NCBI GenBank assembly: GCA_021797025.1 | Contig: JAKAAK010000077.1 | Coordinates: forward strand, 1 to 11,964 | Reading direction: 5' to 3' | Source of the DNA: Thermoplasmata archaeon | GTDB lineage: Archaea > Thermoplasmatota > Thermoplasmata > Thermoplasmatales > Thermoplasmataceae | Length of the DNA: 11,964 nucleotides | In this document: positions 1 through 6,570 of the stretch, piece after piece | Position numbering within the stretch: the stretch's first letter is position 1 | Layout: every line of letters begins with the position of its first letter | Program-made: the position numbers and the translations under genes | Notes under the pieces: model-generated | Told to the model about the DNA's origin: nothing | Seen by the model: only the letters and a program-made list of their open reading frames with translations | The model's database searches: none

Positions 1-31
1 CCACAAGTAGATTGATATCAGTTTCCTGCAT
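1..31 (-). CDS. Possible 5' end of a gene running off the left edge
   Basis: Only ten codons are visible (MQETDINLLV), so no product can be named. The case for a start at 31 is the ATG, the lack of an in-frame stop down to the window edge, and an A/T-only stretch at 51-65 (minus strand AATTAAATTA core). That stretch is centred about 26 bases upstream, the same geometry as other leaderless starts in this window. It would be transcribed in the same direction as the 94-residue gene and sucCD. A chance ATG after an AT-rich patch is a real alternative. Confidence 0.4.
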   Translation of the reverse strand, partial: MQETDINLLV

Positions 32-154
32 TGTTACCGTATGATAAGCCTAATTTAATTTAAAAACTTTACCATCGGATTATAAGTATACGATTTTAAA
101 TAGATGAATTTTTCAGCGCAAAAATCTGTATTTTATGTATAAATATTGAATATT

Positions 155-439
155 TTATATATATTTCAACCATTCCATGACAGGATCATCATCACCAATG
201 TTAATTTCCGTCTGCCCCAGTGCAGATGTTGTTACGAATTTTGTAAAATACGCTATACCATTACTGATATATCCATACATTACATGCTCTACACTTTCTC
301 CGTCGGGAAAATGCGCCTCCGCCTCCGGTGTATTTGGAACAAAGTGAAGGTCAAAGTCATTTCCATGTATGTACAATCTATATGATGAATTCTCCATGAC
401 ATAGTTCTGTAATTTTTCTAGGTTTATATTAGGTTGCAT
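155..439 (-). CDS. Conserved-looking hypothetical protein, 94 aa
   Basis: I do not recognise a family. The product is small, soluble-looking and acidic: there is no signal peptide or membrane span, and Asp/Glu are frequent, including GDDDP near the C-terminus. Aromatic residues are scattered throughout (YRLYIHG, MYGYISNG, IAYFTKF), as in a compact alpha/beta fold. The ATG at 439 is well supported: a TATA-like box at 461-470 is centred about 26 bases upstream with no Shine-Dalgarno sequence, so the mRNA is probably leaderless. The gene follows the end of sucD by 44 bases in the same direction but seems to have its own promoter. The overlapping plus-strand frame (146-385) looks like an antisense shadow rich in Cys, Tyr and Arg. 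Confidence 0.7.
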   Translation of the reverse strand: MQPNINLEKLQNYVMENSSYRLYIHGNDFDLHFVPNTPEAEAHFPDGESVEHVMYGYISNGIAYFTKFVTTSALGQTEINIGDDDPVMEWLKYI

Positions 440-460
440 AGGATGAAATCAAAGCAAAAT

Positions 461-470
461 ATATAAATAT
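461..470 (-). promoter_or_regulatory. TATA box for the 94-aa gene
   Basis: The minus strand reads ATATTTATAT, centred about 26 bases before the ATG at 439. This places transcription initiation at or next to the start codon. It lies in the 44-base gap after sucD, so the small gene need not depend on sucCD readthrough. Confidence 0.55.
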
Positions 471-483
471 AACATTTTAAAGA

Positions 484-1338
484 TTATTTTCTCAGGAGAT
501 CCGGTATATCATCGGGATAGCTGGCTACCTTAATTCCTGCATCCTTAAATGCCTTTATTTTGGATTCTGCCGTTCCTGTCCCCTTTTCGATGATTGCCCC
601 TGCATGCCCCATTTTCTTTCCCGGTGGTGCACTGATTCCTGTAATATAACCGGTAACCGGTTTTTTGACATAATCCTTTATGTACTTTGCAGCCTTTTCC
701 TCCTCATTGCCACCTATTTCCCCTACAAGGACTATCTGCTTTGTCTGGGGATCATCGTTGAATATCCTTATTATGTCAGAAAACGTGGTTCCTATAATGG
801 GATCACCGCCAAGCCCTATAACAGTGCTTTCACCGAATCCAGCATCTGTAACAGCCTTGACAATCTCGTATGTCAGTGTACCGCTTCTTGATGCAATTGC
901 AACATCGCCAACACGGAATATGTTATTCGGCATTATTCCTATCTTGGCCTGGCCCGGAACGGTTATTCCTGGACTGTTGGGCCCTATCATGAATACTCCT
1001 TTTCTCCTTGCCTCGTGGTAAAGCTCCATTGTATCATGCACAGGCACATGTTCTGTAAGTATGTAAATTAATTTTATACCATTTTCCATGGCTTCCAGTG
1101 CTGCATCCTTAACAAATGGTGCTGGAACCGATATCATGGAAGCATCAGGTTTCAATGGCAATGTGTCCACAACATTGTTGTACACATCCACGCCGTTCAC
1201 CTTTGTTCCTGCTTTTCCTGGAGACACTCCTGCAACAACTTTTGTTCCGAACTTGATCATTTCTCCAGAATGGAATGTTCCCTGGTGACCTGTCATCCCC
1301 TGAACTATTACTCTTGTTTCCTTACTGATTATAACCAT
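484..1338 (-). CDS. sucD: Succinyl-CoA synthetase, alpha subunit
   Basis: This is the catalytic subunit of the TCA-cycle enzyme that interconverts succinyl-CoA plus NDP/Pi with succinate, CoA and NTP in the cytosol. The N-terminal CoA-binding Rossmann domain shows GMTGHQG (14-20) and a VPAPF segment (71-75). SRSGTLTYE (150-158) and GLGGDP are family hallmarks. The phosphohistidine lies in KKMGHAGAI, with His at about residue 245, matching E. coli His246. The length of 284 is normal for the family. Residue 122 in GPNSPG is Ser, where E. coli and human enzymes have Cys (GPNCPG). The start at 1338 is one base after the sucC stop, so the two subunits are co-transcribed and translation is probably coupled. 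The identification is secure. Confidence 0.97.
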   Translation of the reverse strand: MVIISKETRVIVQGMTGHQGTFHSGEMIKFGTKVVAGVSPGKAGTKVNGVDVYNNVVDTLPLKPDASMISVPAPFVKDAALEAMENGIKLIYILTEHVPVHDTMELYHEARRKGVFMIGPNSPGITVPGQAKIGIMPNNIFRVGDVAIASRSGTLTYEIVKAVTDAGFGESTVIGLGGDPIIGTTFSDIIRIFNDDPQTKQIVLVGEIGGNEEEKAAKYIKDYVKKPVTGYITGISAPPGKKMGHAGAIIEKGTGTAESKIKAFKDAGIKVASYPDDIPDLLRK

Positions 1339-1339
1339 T

Positions 1340-2440
1340 TTATTCTACCCCCTGTATCTTTGATAGCTCCTTTACGGCATCTGTCATATTGTTGAAAGCC
1401 TTTATGCCGCTATCCAGGAGAATTTTCTGACCCTCTTCCTCATGAACACCGCTGAGTCTTACAACTATCTGCTGCTTAATATCGAATTTCTTTTTTGACG
1501 ATACTATTCCATTGGCAACTGTATCTGCCTTGGTCACACCGCCGAATATGTTAACAAATATTAGCTTCGGCCTCGCCCTCATTACATATGAAAAGGCATC
1601 CTCAACTATTTCTATATTATCGGTACCTCCAAGATCAAGGAAGTTTCTCGGCTTTAATTTGTGAAGTGTAAGAGCATCCATAGTTGCCATGGTCAATCCG
1701 GCTCCATTAGCTATTACCCCAATATCCCCATCCATCTCTATGAAAGTGAAGCTCTTTGAGGCTGCCTCGTTCTCCAGGTCAGTCTTATCCGGATCAGTTA
1801 TCATATAATCTTTATGTCTGTAAAGTGCATTGTCATCTATAACAACCTTTGAATCCCCGGCTATTATATTATTTTCTCCATCAATAACCAGTGGATTGAT
1901 TTCTGTGAGCAAAGCATCTTCACCAACAAAGGCATTGTAGAGAGATTGCAGTAAACTGCTGAACTGTTTTTTATTGTCGACAGGAAGATAAGATAATGCT
2001 TCCCTTGCAATATAATCAGAATATCCCACCATTGGGTCTATGTAAATTTTATGTATGTTTTCCTCCGGTACACTCTCTATCTCCATTCCACCATCGGCTG
2101 AAAGTATTATAACAGGTTTTTTTGCGGCCCTGTCAAGTGTAATGCTAAGATAAAGCTCCTTTTTTATATTTAACATTCTTTCTATCAATAATTTTTTGAC
2201 CGTAAGATTGTTTATTGTTGAATTCAGGAGCTGGTCCGAATAAGTTTTCAGATCTGCTTCATTCTTGGCGAATTTGATTCCACCGGCCTTGCCACGCTTT
2301 CCCGATAAAATCTGTGACTTGATGGCCACAGGATATTCAAAAGCTTTCAGTTCTCCAACATTTTCTATAACATATCCATCGGGAACGGGAATCCCGTATT
2401 TCCTGAATATTTCCTTGCCCATGTATTCATAAAGATTCAT
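1340..2440 (-). CDS. sucC: Succinyl-CoA synthetase, beta subunit (ATP-grasp)
   Basis: This is the nucleotide-binding subunit that pairs with SucD. An ATP-grasp fold occupies the N-terminal half: it opens with MNLYEYMGKEIFRKYGIPVP, as family members do, and has a glycine/lysine-rich KSQILSGKRGKAGGIK loop (41-56). Metal and nucleotide motifs follow at EINPL (180-184) and GDSKVVIDDNALYRH (195-209). The C-terminal CoA-ligase domain shows GAGLTMATMD (246-255), FLDLGG (267-272) and VNIFGG. At 366 residues it is slightly shorter than the 388-residue E. coli protein. It is the first gene of the operon, and the ATG at 2440 begins the conserved N-terminus. An ATG at 2450 is out of frame. ADP versus GDP preference cannot be read from the sequence. 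Confidence 0.96.
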   Translation of the reverse strand: MNLYEYMGKEIFRKYGIPVPDGYVIENVGELKAFEYPVAIKSQILSGKRGKAGGIKFAKNEADLKTYSDQLLNSTINNLTVKKLLIERMLNIKKELYLSITLDRAAKKPVIILSADGGMEIESVPEENIHKIYIDPMVGYSDYIAREALSYLPVDNKKQFSSLLQSLYNAFVGEDALLTEINPLVIDGENNIIAGDSKVVIDDNALYRHKDYMITDPDKTDLENEAASKSFTFIEMDGDIGVIANGAGLTMATMDALTLHKLKPRNFLDLGGTDNIEIVEDAFSYVMRARPKLIFVNIFGGVTKADTVANGIVSSKKKFDIKQQIVVRLSGVHEEEGQKILLDSGIKAFNNMTDAVKELSKIQGVE

Positions 2441-2450
2441 TGCAATCCAT

Positions 2451-2478
2451 GATATATTAATAAAGCGTATTTAATATT
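2451..2478 (-). promoter_or_regulatory. Probable sucCD promoter region
   Basis: The minus strand upstream of the sucC ATG has two overlapping TATA-like candidates. ATATTAAATAC at about 2468-2478 is centred 33 bases from the ATG, and GCTTTATTAA at 2457-2466 is about 21 bases from it. The first would give a leader of a few bases. I cannot decide between them. The rest of 2479-2640 is AT-rich and shows only a weak inverted pair (GTTCA...TGAAC near 2571-2590). Confidence 0.4.
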
Positions 2479-2640
2479 ATTTTTTAAGGAATAAGTTTTC
2501 TACTTCCTGTATAATATCAATATTTCAAACCATTATTTGCTCTATAAATATATTATCTGGTTGGATGATGTTCAATCCATTAAATGAACTATAAATATAC
2601 ATTAATCCTGTATATAATTGTATAACTACCGGGAAATTTT

Positions 2641-2667
2641 CAAAAAAAATAAAAATTAAAAATTAAA
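2641..2667 (-). terminator. Oligo-T terminator after padR
   Basis: Directly after the padR stop codon the minus strand runs through several T-tracts, ending in eight consecutive T (complement of 2642-2649). Archaeal RNA polymerase terminates at such oligo-T runs without needing a hairpin. This would separate the regulatory operon from sucCD downstream. Confidence 0.55.
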
Positions 2668-3126
2668 TTAATTTATTTTATTCAGGTTATCTGCAATGCC
2701 TTTTATTTTCTGTTTTTCATCAACATTCAATTTTTCCATGTTATCGAGCAAATACTGGGAATAATTATCCATTTGAACTATTATATCATCCAGATCATTC
2801 TTTTTCCCTGAAATTTCATCCCACGGAAAGTACGAATCACTGAGCAATTTTTTGCCTTCTTCAGTAGTTTTATAATACTTTTTATTATCTTTCTCTGAAA
2901 GCTGAAGATAATTGTCGTTGAACAATGAAGTTAACGTTGGATATATTATACCGGGTGATGGTACCCAGTTTCCCCTTGTAATTTCGCCGATTTTATTCGC
3001 TATATCAGCTCCGGTAACCTCATTTTCCGATGCTATGCCCAGTATCCAGTACTTAAGCCCAAATCCACGCATACTATGCATATGATGCATTTCGCCGTGC
3101 ATATATTTACCTCTTGGTCCAAACAT
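2668..3126 (-). CDS. PadR-family winged-helix repressor, YqjI-like
   Basis: PadR regulators are dimeric winged-helix repressors. From about residue 24 the product matches the family: LKYWILGIA, then a helix pair (GADIANKI), the hallmark WVPSPGIIYPTL, a wing (DNKKYYKTTEEGKKLL), and a C-terminal helix likely used for dimerisation. The N-terminal tail is short and His/Met-rich (HGEMHHMH, residues 10-17) and could add metal ligands. I chose the ATG at 3126, giving 152 aa, because AGGTGAG lies a few bases upstream. The ATG at 3153 would add nine residues but lies inside the upstream gene and lacks that spacing. The gene starts 8 bases after the stop of the His/Cys-rich gene, so coupling is likely. 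The WVPSPGIIYPTL region resembles E. coli YqjI (YTPSPGVIYPTL), a nickel-responsive PadR. That resemblance is recalled, not computed. Confidence 0.9.
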   Translation of the reverse strand: MFGPRGKYMHGEMHHMHSMRGFGLKYWILGIASENEVTGADIANKIGEITRGNWVPSPGIIYPTLTSLFNDNYLQLSEKDNKKYYKTTEEGKKLLSDSYFPWDEISGKKNDLDDIIVQMDNYSQYLLDNMEKLNVDEKQKIKGIADNLNKIN

Positions 3127-3137
3127 TTTCTCACCTA
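3125..3137 (-). promoter_or_regulatory. Ribosome binding site that sets the padR start
   Basis: The minus strand reads TAGGTGAGAAAAT. The stop codon TAG of the His/Cys-rich gene is the first part of the AGGTGAG Shine-Dalgarno sequence for padR, with the ATG at 3126 a few bases on. This overlap supports a two-gene operon with coupled translation and argues against padR starting at 3153. Confidence 0.7.
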
Positions 3138-3359
3138 ATATCTTCCATGGCATCCGTGGTGCTGTTCATGCCTGCAGCGATGTTCTTCATTATGGCACCC
3201 ACCATGCTGATGCATGTGTTCATGAAATTCATGGTGCATCCCCTCATCACCGTAGAACCCTCTTCCGGATTCCATGTTCCTGTATTCTCTGCCTTCTTCG
3301 CAGTCTCTTCCGTATCTCTTACCTTCCTCATTGTTTTCCATATATCTTCTTCCATACAT
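3135..3359 (-). CDS. Small His/Cys-rich probable metal-binding protein, 74 aa
   Basis: The first half is charged and Arg/Glu/Gly-rich. The last 35 residues carry all 12 histidines and three of the four cysteines (HHEFHEHMHQH, then CH, HRCRH, HHGCH), a pattern expected to bind Ni, Zn, Cu or Co. There is no signal peptide or membrane span, so it is probably cytosolic. The ATG at 3359 is preferred because GGTGAT lies just upstream. A GTG at 3368 would add three residues but overlaps that ribosome site. The gene is the first of a two-gene operon with padR. E. coli YqjI carries a comparable His/Cys-rich stretch fused in front of its PadR domain, so this may be the detached metal-binding half or a metal store under PadR control. 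The minus frame 3131-3355 overlaps it but lacks a recognisable pattern. Confidence 0.7.
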   Translation of the reverse strand: MYGRRYMENNEEGKRYGRDCEEGREYRNMESGRGFYGDEGMHHEFHEHMHQHGGCHNEEHRCRHEQHHGCHGRY

Positions 3360-3362
3360 TTC

Positions 3363-3370
3363 TATCACCA
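3363..3370 (-). promoter_or_regulatory. Ribosome binding site of the His/Cys-rich gene
   Basis: The minus strand has GGTGAT followed by AGAA and the ATG at 3359. Together with a TATA-like box farther upstream (about 3412-3419) this predicts a leadered mRNA, unlike the leaderless genes nearby. Confidence 0.55.
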
Positions 3371-3414
3371 GATATCACTTAATGATATCTAATATAGATA
3401 TCACATTAAGATAT
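3371..3414. promoter_or_regulatory. Tandem GATATC operator array, 13-bp period
   Basis: GATATC begins at 3371, 3384 and 3397, and GATAT at 3410, each exactly 13 bases apart. The first two also form a perfect inverted repeat, GATATCA-CTTAA-TGATATC (3371-3389). The third and fourth form a near copy (3397-3414). The array lies between the presumed TATA box (minus strand, about 3412-3419) and the start of the His/Cys-rich gene, where a bound repressor would block transcription. I infer that it is the autoregulatory operator of the adjacent PadR protein. Confidence 0.65.
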
Positions 3415-3419
3415 TTAAA
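3412..3419 (-). promoter_or_regulatory. Candidate TATA box of the His/Cys-rich-padR operon
   Basis: The minus strand reads TTTAAATAT and touches the last half-site of the GATATC array. Initiation about 25 bases downstream would give a leader of roughly 30 bases that includes the GGTGAT ribosome site. Confidence 0.45.
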
Positions 3420-3576
3420 TGTTATCATTCCATTCTTATTGTCATTCCATCGCATATTCTTCTATCACCCCAATTACACAATATTTGGTGGTGCTTTTGA
3501 ATTAATAATTTTAATTATATTTTTAATTCTAATGAATTTAAAAAATCCTCTCTTGTTAACAGGCACGGCATAAAAA

Positions 3577-3588
3577 GAAATATTAATA
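3577..3588 (+). promoter_or_regulatory. TATA box of the aldehyde dehydrogenase gene
   Basis: GAAATATTAATA is centred about 27 bases upstream of the ATG at 3610. This supports a leaderless transcript beginning at that ATG. The rest of 3420-3576 is AT-rich and I see no gene in it. Confidence 0.55.
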
Positions 3589-3609
3589 TGACAGTGAAAA
3601 TTGATAGTT

Positions 3610-5151
3610 ATGGCAGATATAAAAAAAATAAGGAATGATGCATTTAAAGCCCTAGGCTTAACCCAAGAGAATTCGGGAGTTTATAACGGAAAGTGGGTGG
3701 AATATAATAAGGAAAATGCTCTTGATTCAATAAGCCCCATAGACGGTACATTGCTTGGTTCTGTTTCTACAGCATCCCCTAATGATTATGATAAATCCAT
3801 AAAGATTATAGAGAAGGCTTTTCTGGAATGGTCTGTCACACCCGCTCCTACTAGGGGTAATATAATAAGGAAAATTTCCAGAAGTCTGGAAGAGCAGAAG
3901 GCAAACCTTGGAAAAATTGTATCCCTTGAAGCAGGGAAGGTTATCAGCGAGGGTGAGGGTGAAATCCAGGAGATGATTGATGTTGGTTATTTTGCCAGTG
4001 GGTTATCCAGACAATTGTATGGATCCATGATGGTCAGCGAGAGACCACTGCACAGATTATATGATCAGTACGTACCACTGGGTCCTATAGGAATAATCTC
4101 TGCTTTTAACTTTCCAACTGCCGTCTGGTCATGGAACTCATTAATAGCAGCAGTGACCGGTGATACGTCCATATGGAAACCATCCAGTAAAGGGTCTCTC
4201 GCAGCTGTTGCGGTTATGAAAGTTATAGCCAAGGTTATAGAGGAGGAATCAGTTCCTCCAATATTTGCACTAGTTAATGGCAGAGGTTCAAAAATAGGTG
4301 AACTCATGATATCTGATAAAAGACTCAAACTTATTTCTTTTACAGGTTCAGTAAAAACCGGTAAGAGGATATCCACTGTAGTTTCCGGGAGACTGGGAAG
4401 AACTTTGTTGGAACTTGGGGGTAATAATTGTGCTATTGTCAGCGAAAAGGCAGATATGAATATGGCATTGAAGGGAGTTGCATTCGGGGCACTGGCAACC
4501 ACCGGGCAAAGATGCACAAGTACAAGAAGGATTGTTGTCAATTCTAAAATATACGATGAGTTTCTTTCAAAGCTAATTTCAATATATAAAACAACACAGA
4601 TAGGCAATCCTCTAGACAAGGGAATACTGGTGGGTCCTTTAATCGATAATAATGCAATATCGAACTATGAACAGGCAATTCAAACAGCGATCAATCAGGG
4701 CGGAAAAATATTATATGGTGGAAAAGTGCTTTCCCGGGAGAAGGGATATTACGTACAGCCCACTCTTATAGAGGCAAGAGAGGATATGTATATAACAATG
4801 GAGGAAACCTTCGCACCCATACTTTACGTGTTTAAATACAATACAATGCTGGAAGCCATGAAAATCCATAATGATGTTCCTCAGGGACTTGCCTCCGCCA
4901 TTTTCACAAATGACCTTAAAGAGGAAGAGTACTTTCTTTCTGCCCGGGGTTCTGACTGTGGAATAGCGAATATAAACACATCAACTGCAGGTGCTGAGAT
5001 CGGCGGTGCCTTTGGCGGAGAAAAGGACACAGGCGGAGGAAGGGAAAGTGGAAGCGATGCTTGGAAATTATATATGAGAAGGCAAACGGTCACCAAAAAT
5101 TATGGAGATGACGTTCCACTTTCACAGGGGGTGACATTTGATATTGATTAA
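3610..5151 (+). CDS. ALDH7-family aldehyde dehydrogenase (antiquitin/AASADH-like)
   Basis: This is an NAD(P)-dependent oxidation enzyme that turns an aldehyde into a carboxylate in the cytosol. Numbered from a TTG nine bases upstream (3601), it shows catalytic Asn170 in SAFNFP, cofactor Lys193 in WKPS, FTGS (247-250), general base Glu271 in LELGGNN and nucleophile Cys305 in GQRCTSTRR. The C-terminus is diagnostic for ALDH7: SDCGIANIN, GAEIGGAFGGEK, GGGRESGSDAWK, YMRR and a final PLSQGV match human antiquitin closely. ALDH7 enzymes oxidise alpha-aminoadipate semialdehyde in lysine or pipecolate breakdown and accept other aldehydes. The substrate here is unknown and no lysine-pathway gene is adjacent. 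I chose ATG 3610 (513 aa) over TTG 3601 because of TATA spacing. A transporter gene follows with its own promoter. Confidence 0.93.
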   Translation: MADIKKIRNDAFKALGLTQENSGVYNGKWVEYNKENALDSISPIDGTLLGSVSTASPNDYDKSIKIIEKAFLEWSVTPAPTRGNIIRKISRSLEEQKANLGKIVSLEAGKVISEGEGEIQEMIDVGYFASGLSRQLYGSMMVSERPLHRLYDQYVPLGPIGIISAFNFPTAVWSWNSLIAAVTGDTSIWKPSSKGSLAAVAVMKVIAKVIEEESVPPIFALVNGRGSKIGELMISDKRLKLISFTGSVKTGKRISTVVSGRLGRTLLELGGNNCAIVSEKADMNMALKGVAFGALATTGQRCTSTRRIVVNSKIYDEFLSKLISIYKTTQIGNPLDKGILVGPLIDNNAISNYEQAIQTAINQGGKILYGGKVLSREKGYYVQPTLIEAREDMYITMEETFAPILYVFKYNTMLEAMKIHNDVPQGLASAIFTNDLKEEEYFLSARGSDCGIANINTSTAGAEIGGAFGGEKDTGGGRESGSDAWKLYMRRQTVTKNYGDDVPLSQGVTFDID

Positions 5152-5212
5152 AATAGTATCTTCTTGGGTTATAATATTTAATATCATTCTTTGCTCTTTA
5201 TTGATATAAAAA

Positions 5213-5262
5213 TTACTATTATTATTTTATATTTATTTATTATTTCTTCATTTCAATCATTT
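5213..5262 (+). terminator. T-rich probable terminator after the aldehyde dehydrogenase
   Basis: The plus strand here is built of repeated T-tracts (ATTATTATTTTATATTTATT and onward), between the dehydrogenase stop at 5151 and the promoter of the next gene. It is plausible as an archaeal oligo-T terminator. General AT-richness makes it uncertain. Confidence 0.3.
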
Positions 5263-5269
5263 TTAAAAC

Positions 5270-5282
5270 AAAATATTTATAA
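5270..5282 (+). promoter_or_regulatory. TATA box of the MHS transporter gene
   Basis: AAATATTTATAA is centred about 29 bases upstream of the ATG at 5305. It argues that translation begins at 5305 and not at an in-frame ATG at 5191, since the latter would put the promoter inside the coding region. Confidence 0.6.
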
Positions 5283-5304
5283 GCATCCAAATGGTAAGAG
5301 CAAG

Positions 5305-6570
5305 ATGAACGAAAAACAGGATGTAATAGCCGCTTCTATGATAGGTACAATAGTAGAATGGTATGGCATTTTCATTTTTTCTTCAGGTACTCTGTATCTT
5401 GCCCATGCATTTTATCCATTTGTAAGTTATTCTGAGGCTATACTATTAACATTGTTGACATTTGCGCTTGGATTCATCGCAAGACCTGTGGGGGCATTTG
5501 TTTTCGGTCACTTCGGTGATAAAATAGGAAGGAAAAAAATATTACTCATAACTCTTTTAATCTCGGGCTTATCAACAGGCCTTACAGGCCTCATACCTTC
5601 TGAGGCCAGTATAGGATACATGGCAATAGTGTTGCTCGTTTTACTCAGGCTTGTTCTGGGTTTTGGTCTTGGTGGTGAATGGGGAGGTGCAATGTTGCTA
5701 ACCCTGGAAACATTCAAAACTAGGAGGGGCTTTTATTCATCATTTATCCAGTCAACAGTTGGGATAGCACTTATACTGGGAACATTAGTATTTATACCCC
5801 TTGTTTATTTACTTCCCGCTTCTTTTATGTATTCCATCGGCTGGAGAATTCCTTTCCTAGCAAGTTTCGTAATATTGGTAGTAGGTGTCTTCATAAGACT
5901 GAAAGTTAAAGAAACGCCTGTATTTCTTGATGAAAAGAGAGAAAATAAAATTCTACAGCTACCTGCAAAGGAACTCTTCAAGTTTCACTGGAGAAAAGTC
6001 CTTGCAGGCATAATGCTGGCCGGGTCATTTGGCAATTTCTTTTATTTTGCATTTTCTCTCTTACCCGTTCTATTCGAATCAACTAAGGCTATAACCATTT
6101 TTCAGGGTCTGATAGGGTCTGCAATTTTTGGAATTGTTAATATAATATTTGTTTTTATGGGTGGAAGATTATCTGATAAGATCGGTAGAAGAATTGTCAT
6201 TGCCGGAGCAAATATACTTGCACTTATAGTTCTATTCCCATCCATTTATTTAGTGGGATTTTATTATTTTGTACTATTTATATCCATTTTCTCAGCCGCA
6301 AATGGTTTCGGAGCGACGGCTATGTCTGCAATGATATCTGAAATGTTTCCGACAAATGTAAGGTATTCAGGGAATTCAACGTGTTATCAGTATGGTAATT
6401 CATTTATCGGGGGGCCTGCTCCATATGTGTCAGATTTTCTGGGCAGTATTAATTACATCTTATATCCTGTCTTTACTTTACTATTTATTTTGATAGCTCT
6501 TGGTGTAATATTTAAGTCTGCCGAAACGAATAATTTAAACCTCGAGGAAGATTCAGCATATACAACCTAA
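5305..6570 (+). CDS. MFS transporter of the metabolite:H+ symporter (MHS) type, ShiA/ProP-like
   Basis: This is a 12-helix inner-membrane proton symporter for a small organic acid or zwitterion. Numbered from ATG 5305 (421 aa), helix 1 carries EWYG (18-21) and the loop 2-3 motif is GHFGDKIGRKK (68-78). The MHS signature RLVLGFGLGGEWGGA is at 115-129, followed by the family-typical WRIPFL and KETPVF. The second-half copy of the loop motif is GGRLSDKIGRR (286-296). The overall likeness is to the ShiA/YhjE/ProP branch. The substrate cannot be read from the sequence. The usual Asp of EWYDF in helix 1 is Gly here. The 38 codons before 5305 are AT-rich leader. Lying next to an aldehyde dehydrogenase, it might import that pathway's precursor, but separate promoters weaken the link. 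Confidence 0.9.
   Translation: MNEKQDVIAASMIGTIVEWYGIFIFSSGTLYLAHAFYPFVSYSEAILLTLLTFALGFIARPVGAFVFGHFGDKIGRKKILLITLLISGLSTGLTGLIPSEASIGYMAIVLLVLLRLVLGFGLGGEWGGAMLLTLETFKTRRGFYSSFIQSTVGIALILGTLVFIPLVYLLPASFMYSIGWRIPFLASFVILVVGVFIRLKVKETPVFLDEKRENKILQLPAKELFKFHWRKVLAGIMLAGSFGNFFYFAFSLLPVLFESTKAITIFQGLIGSAIFGIVNIIFVFMGGRLSDKIGRRIVIAGANILALIVLFPSIYLVGFYYFVLFISIFSAANGFGATAMSAMISEMFPTNVRYSGNSTCYQYGNSFIGGPAPYVSDFLGSINYILYPVFTLLFILIALGVIFKSAETNNLNLEEDSAYTT

Noticed and set aside
2570..2590. Inverted pair GTTCA...TGAAC upstream of sucC as an operator
   Set aside because: Five-base arms in AT-rich spacer are expected by chance, and the site is more than 120 bases from the sucC start.
3127..3153. padR start at the ATG at 3153
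   Set aside because: It would overlap the upstream gene, while AGGTGAG sits at proper spacing before the ATG at 3126. The nine extra residues are not part of the PadR fold.
3131..3355. Alternative 74-aa minus-strand frame overlapping the His/Cys-rich gene
   Set aside because: Its product has no pattern I recognise. It lacks a ribosome site like the GGTGAT before 3359, and the overlapping frame gives a striking and coherent His/Cys cluster.
3274..3573. Plus-strand 99-aa frame across the PadR operon promoter
   Set aside because: It runs antisense to the His/Cys-rich gene and through the operator and AT-rich spacer. The product is low-complexity Leu/Ile/Ser with no homology I can see.
4065..4619. 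Minus-strand 184-aa frame inside the aldehyde dehydrogenase
   Set aside because: It is antisense to the most conserved part of a clear ALDH7 gene and has no independent features, so it is a shadow frame.
5191..5304. N-terminal extension of the MHS transporter from an ATG at 5191
   Set aside because: The 38 codons are AT-driven Ile/Leu/Phe/Lys sequence. They contain the best TATA box for the 5305 start and precede the normal MHS N-terminus.
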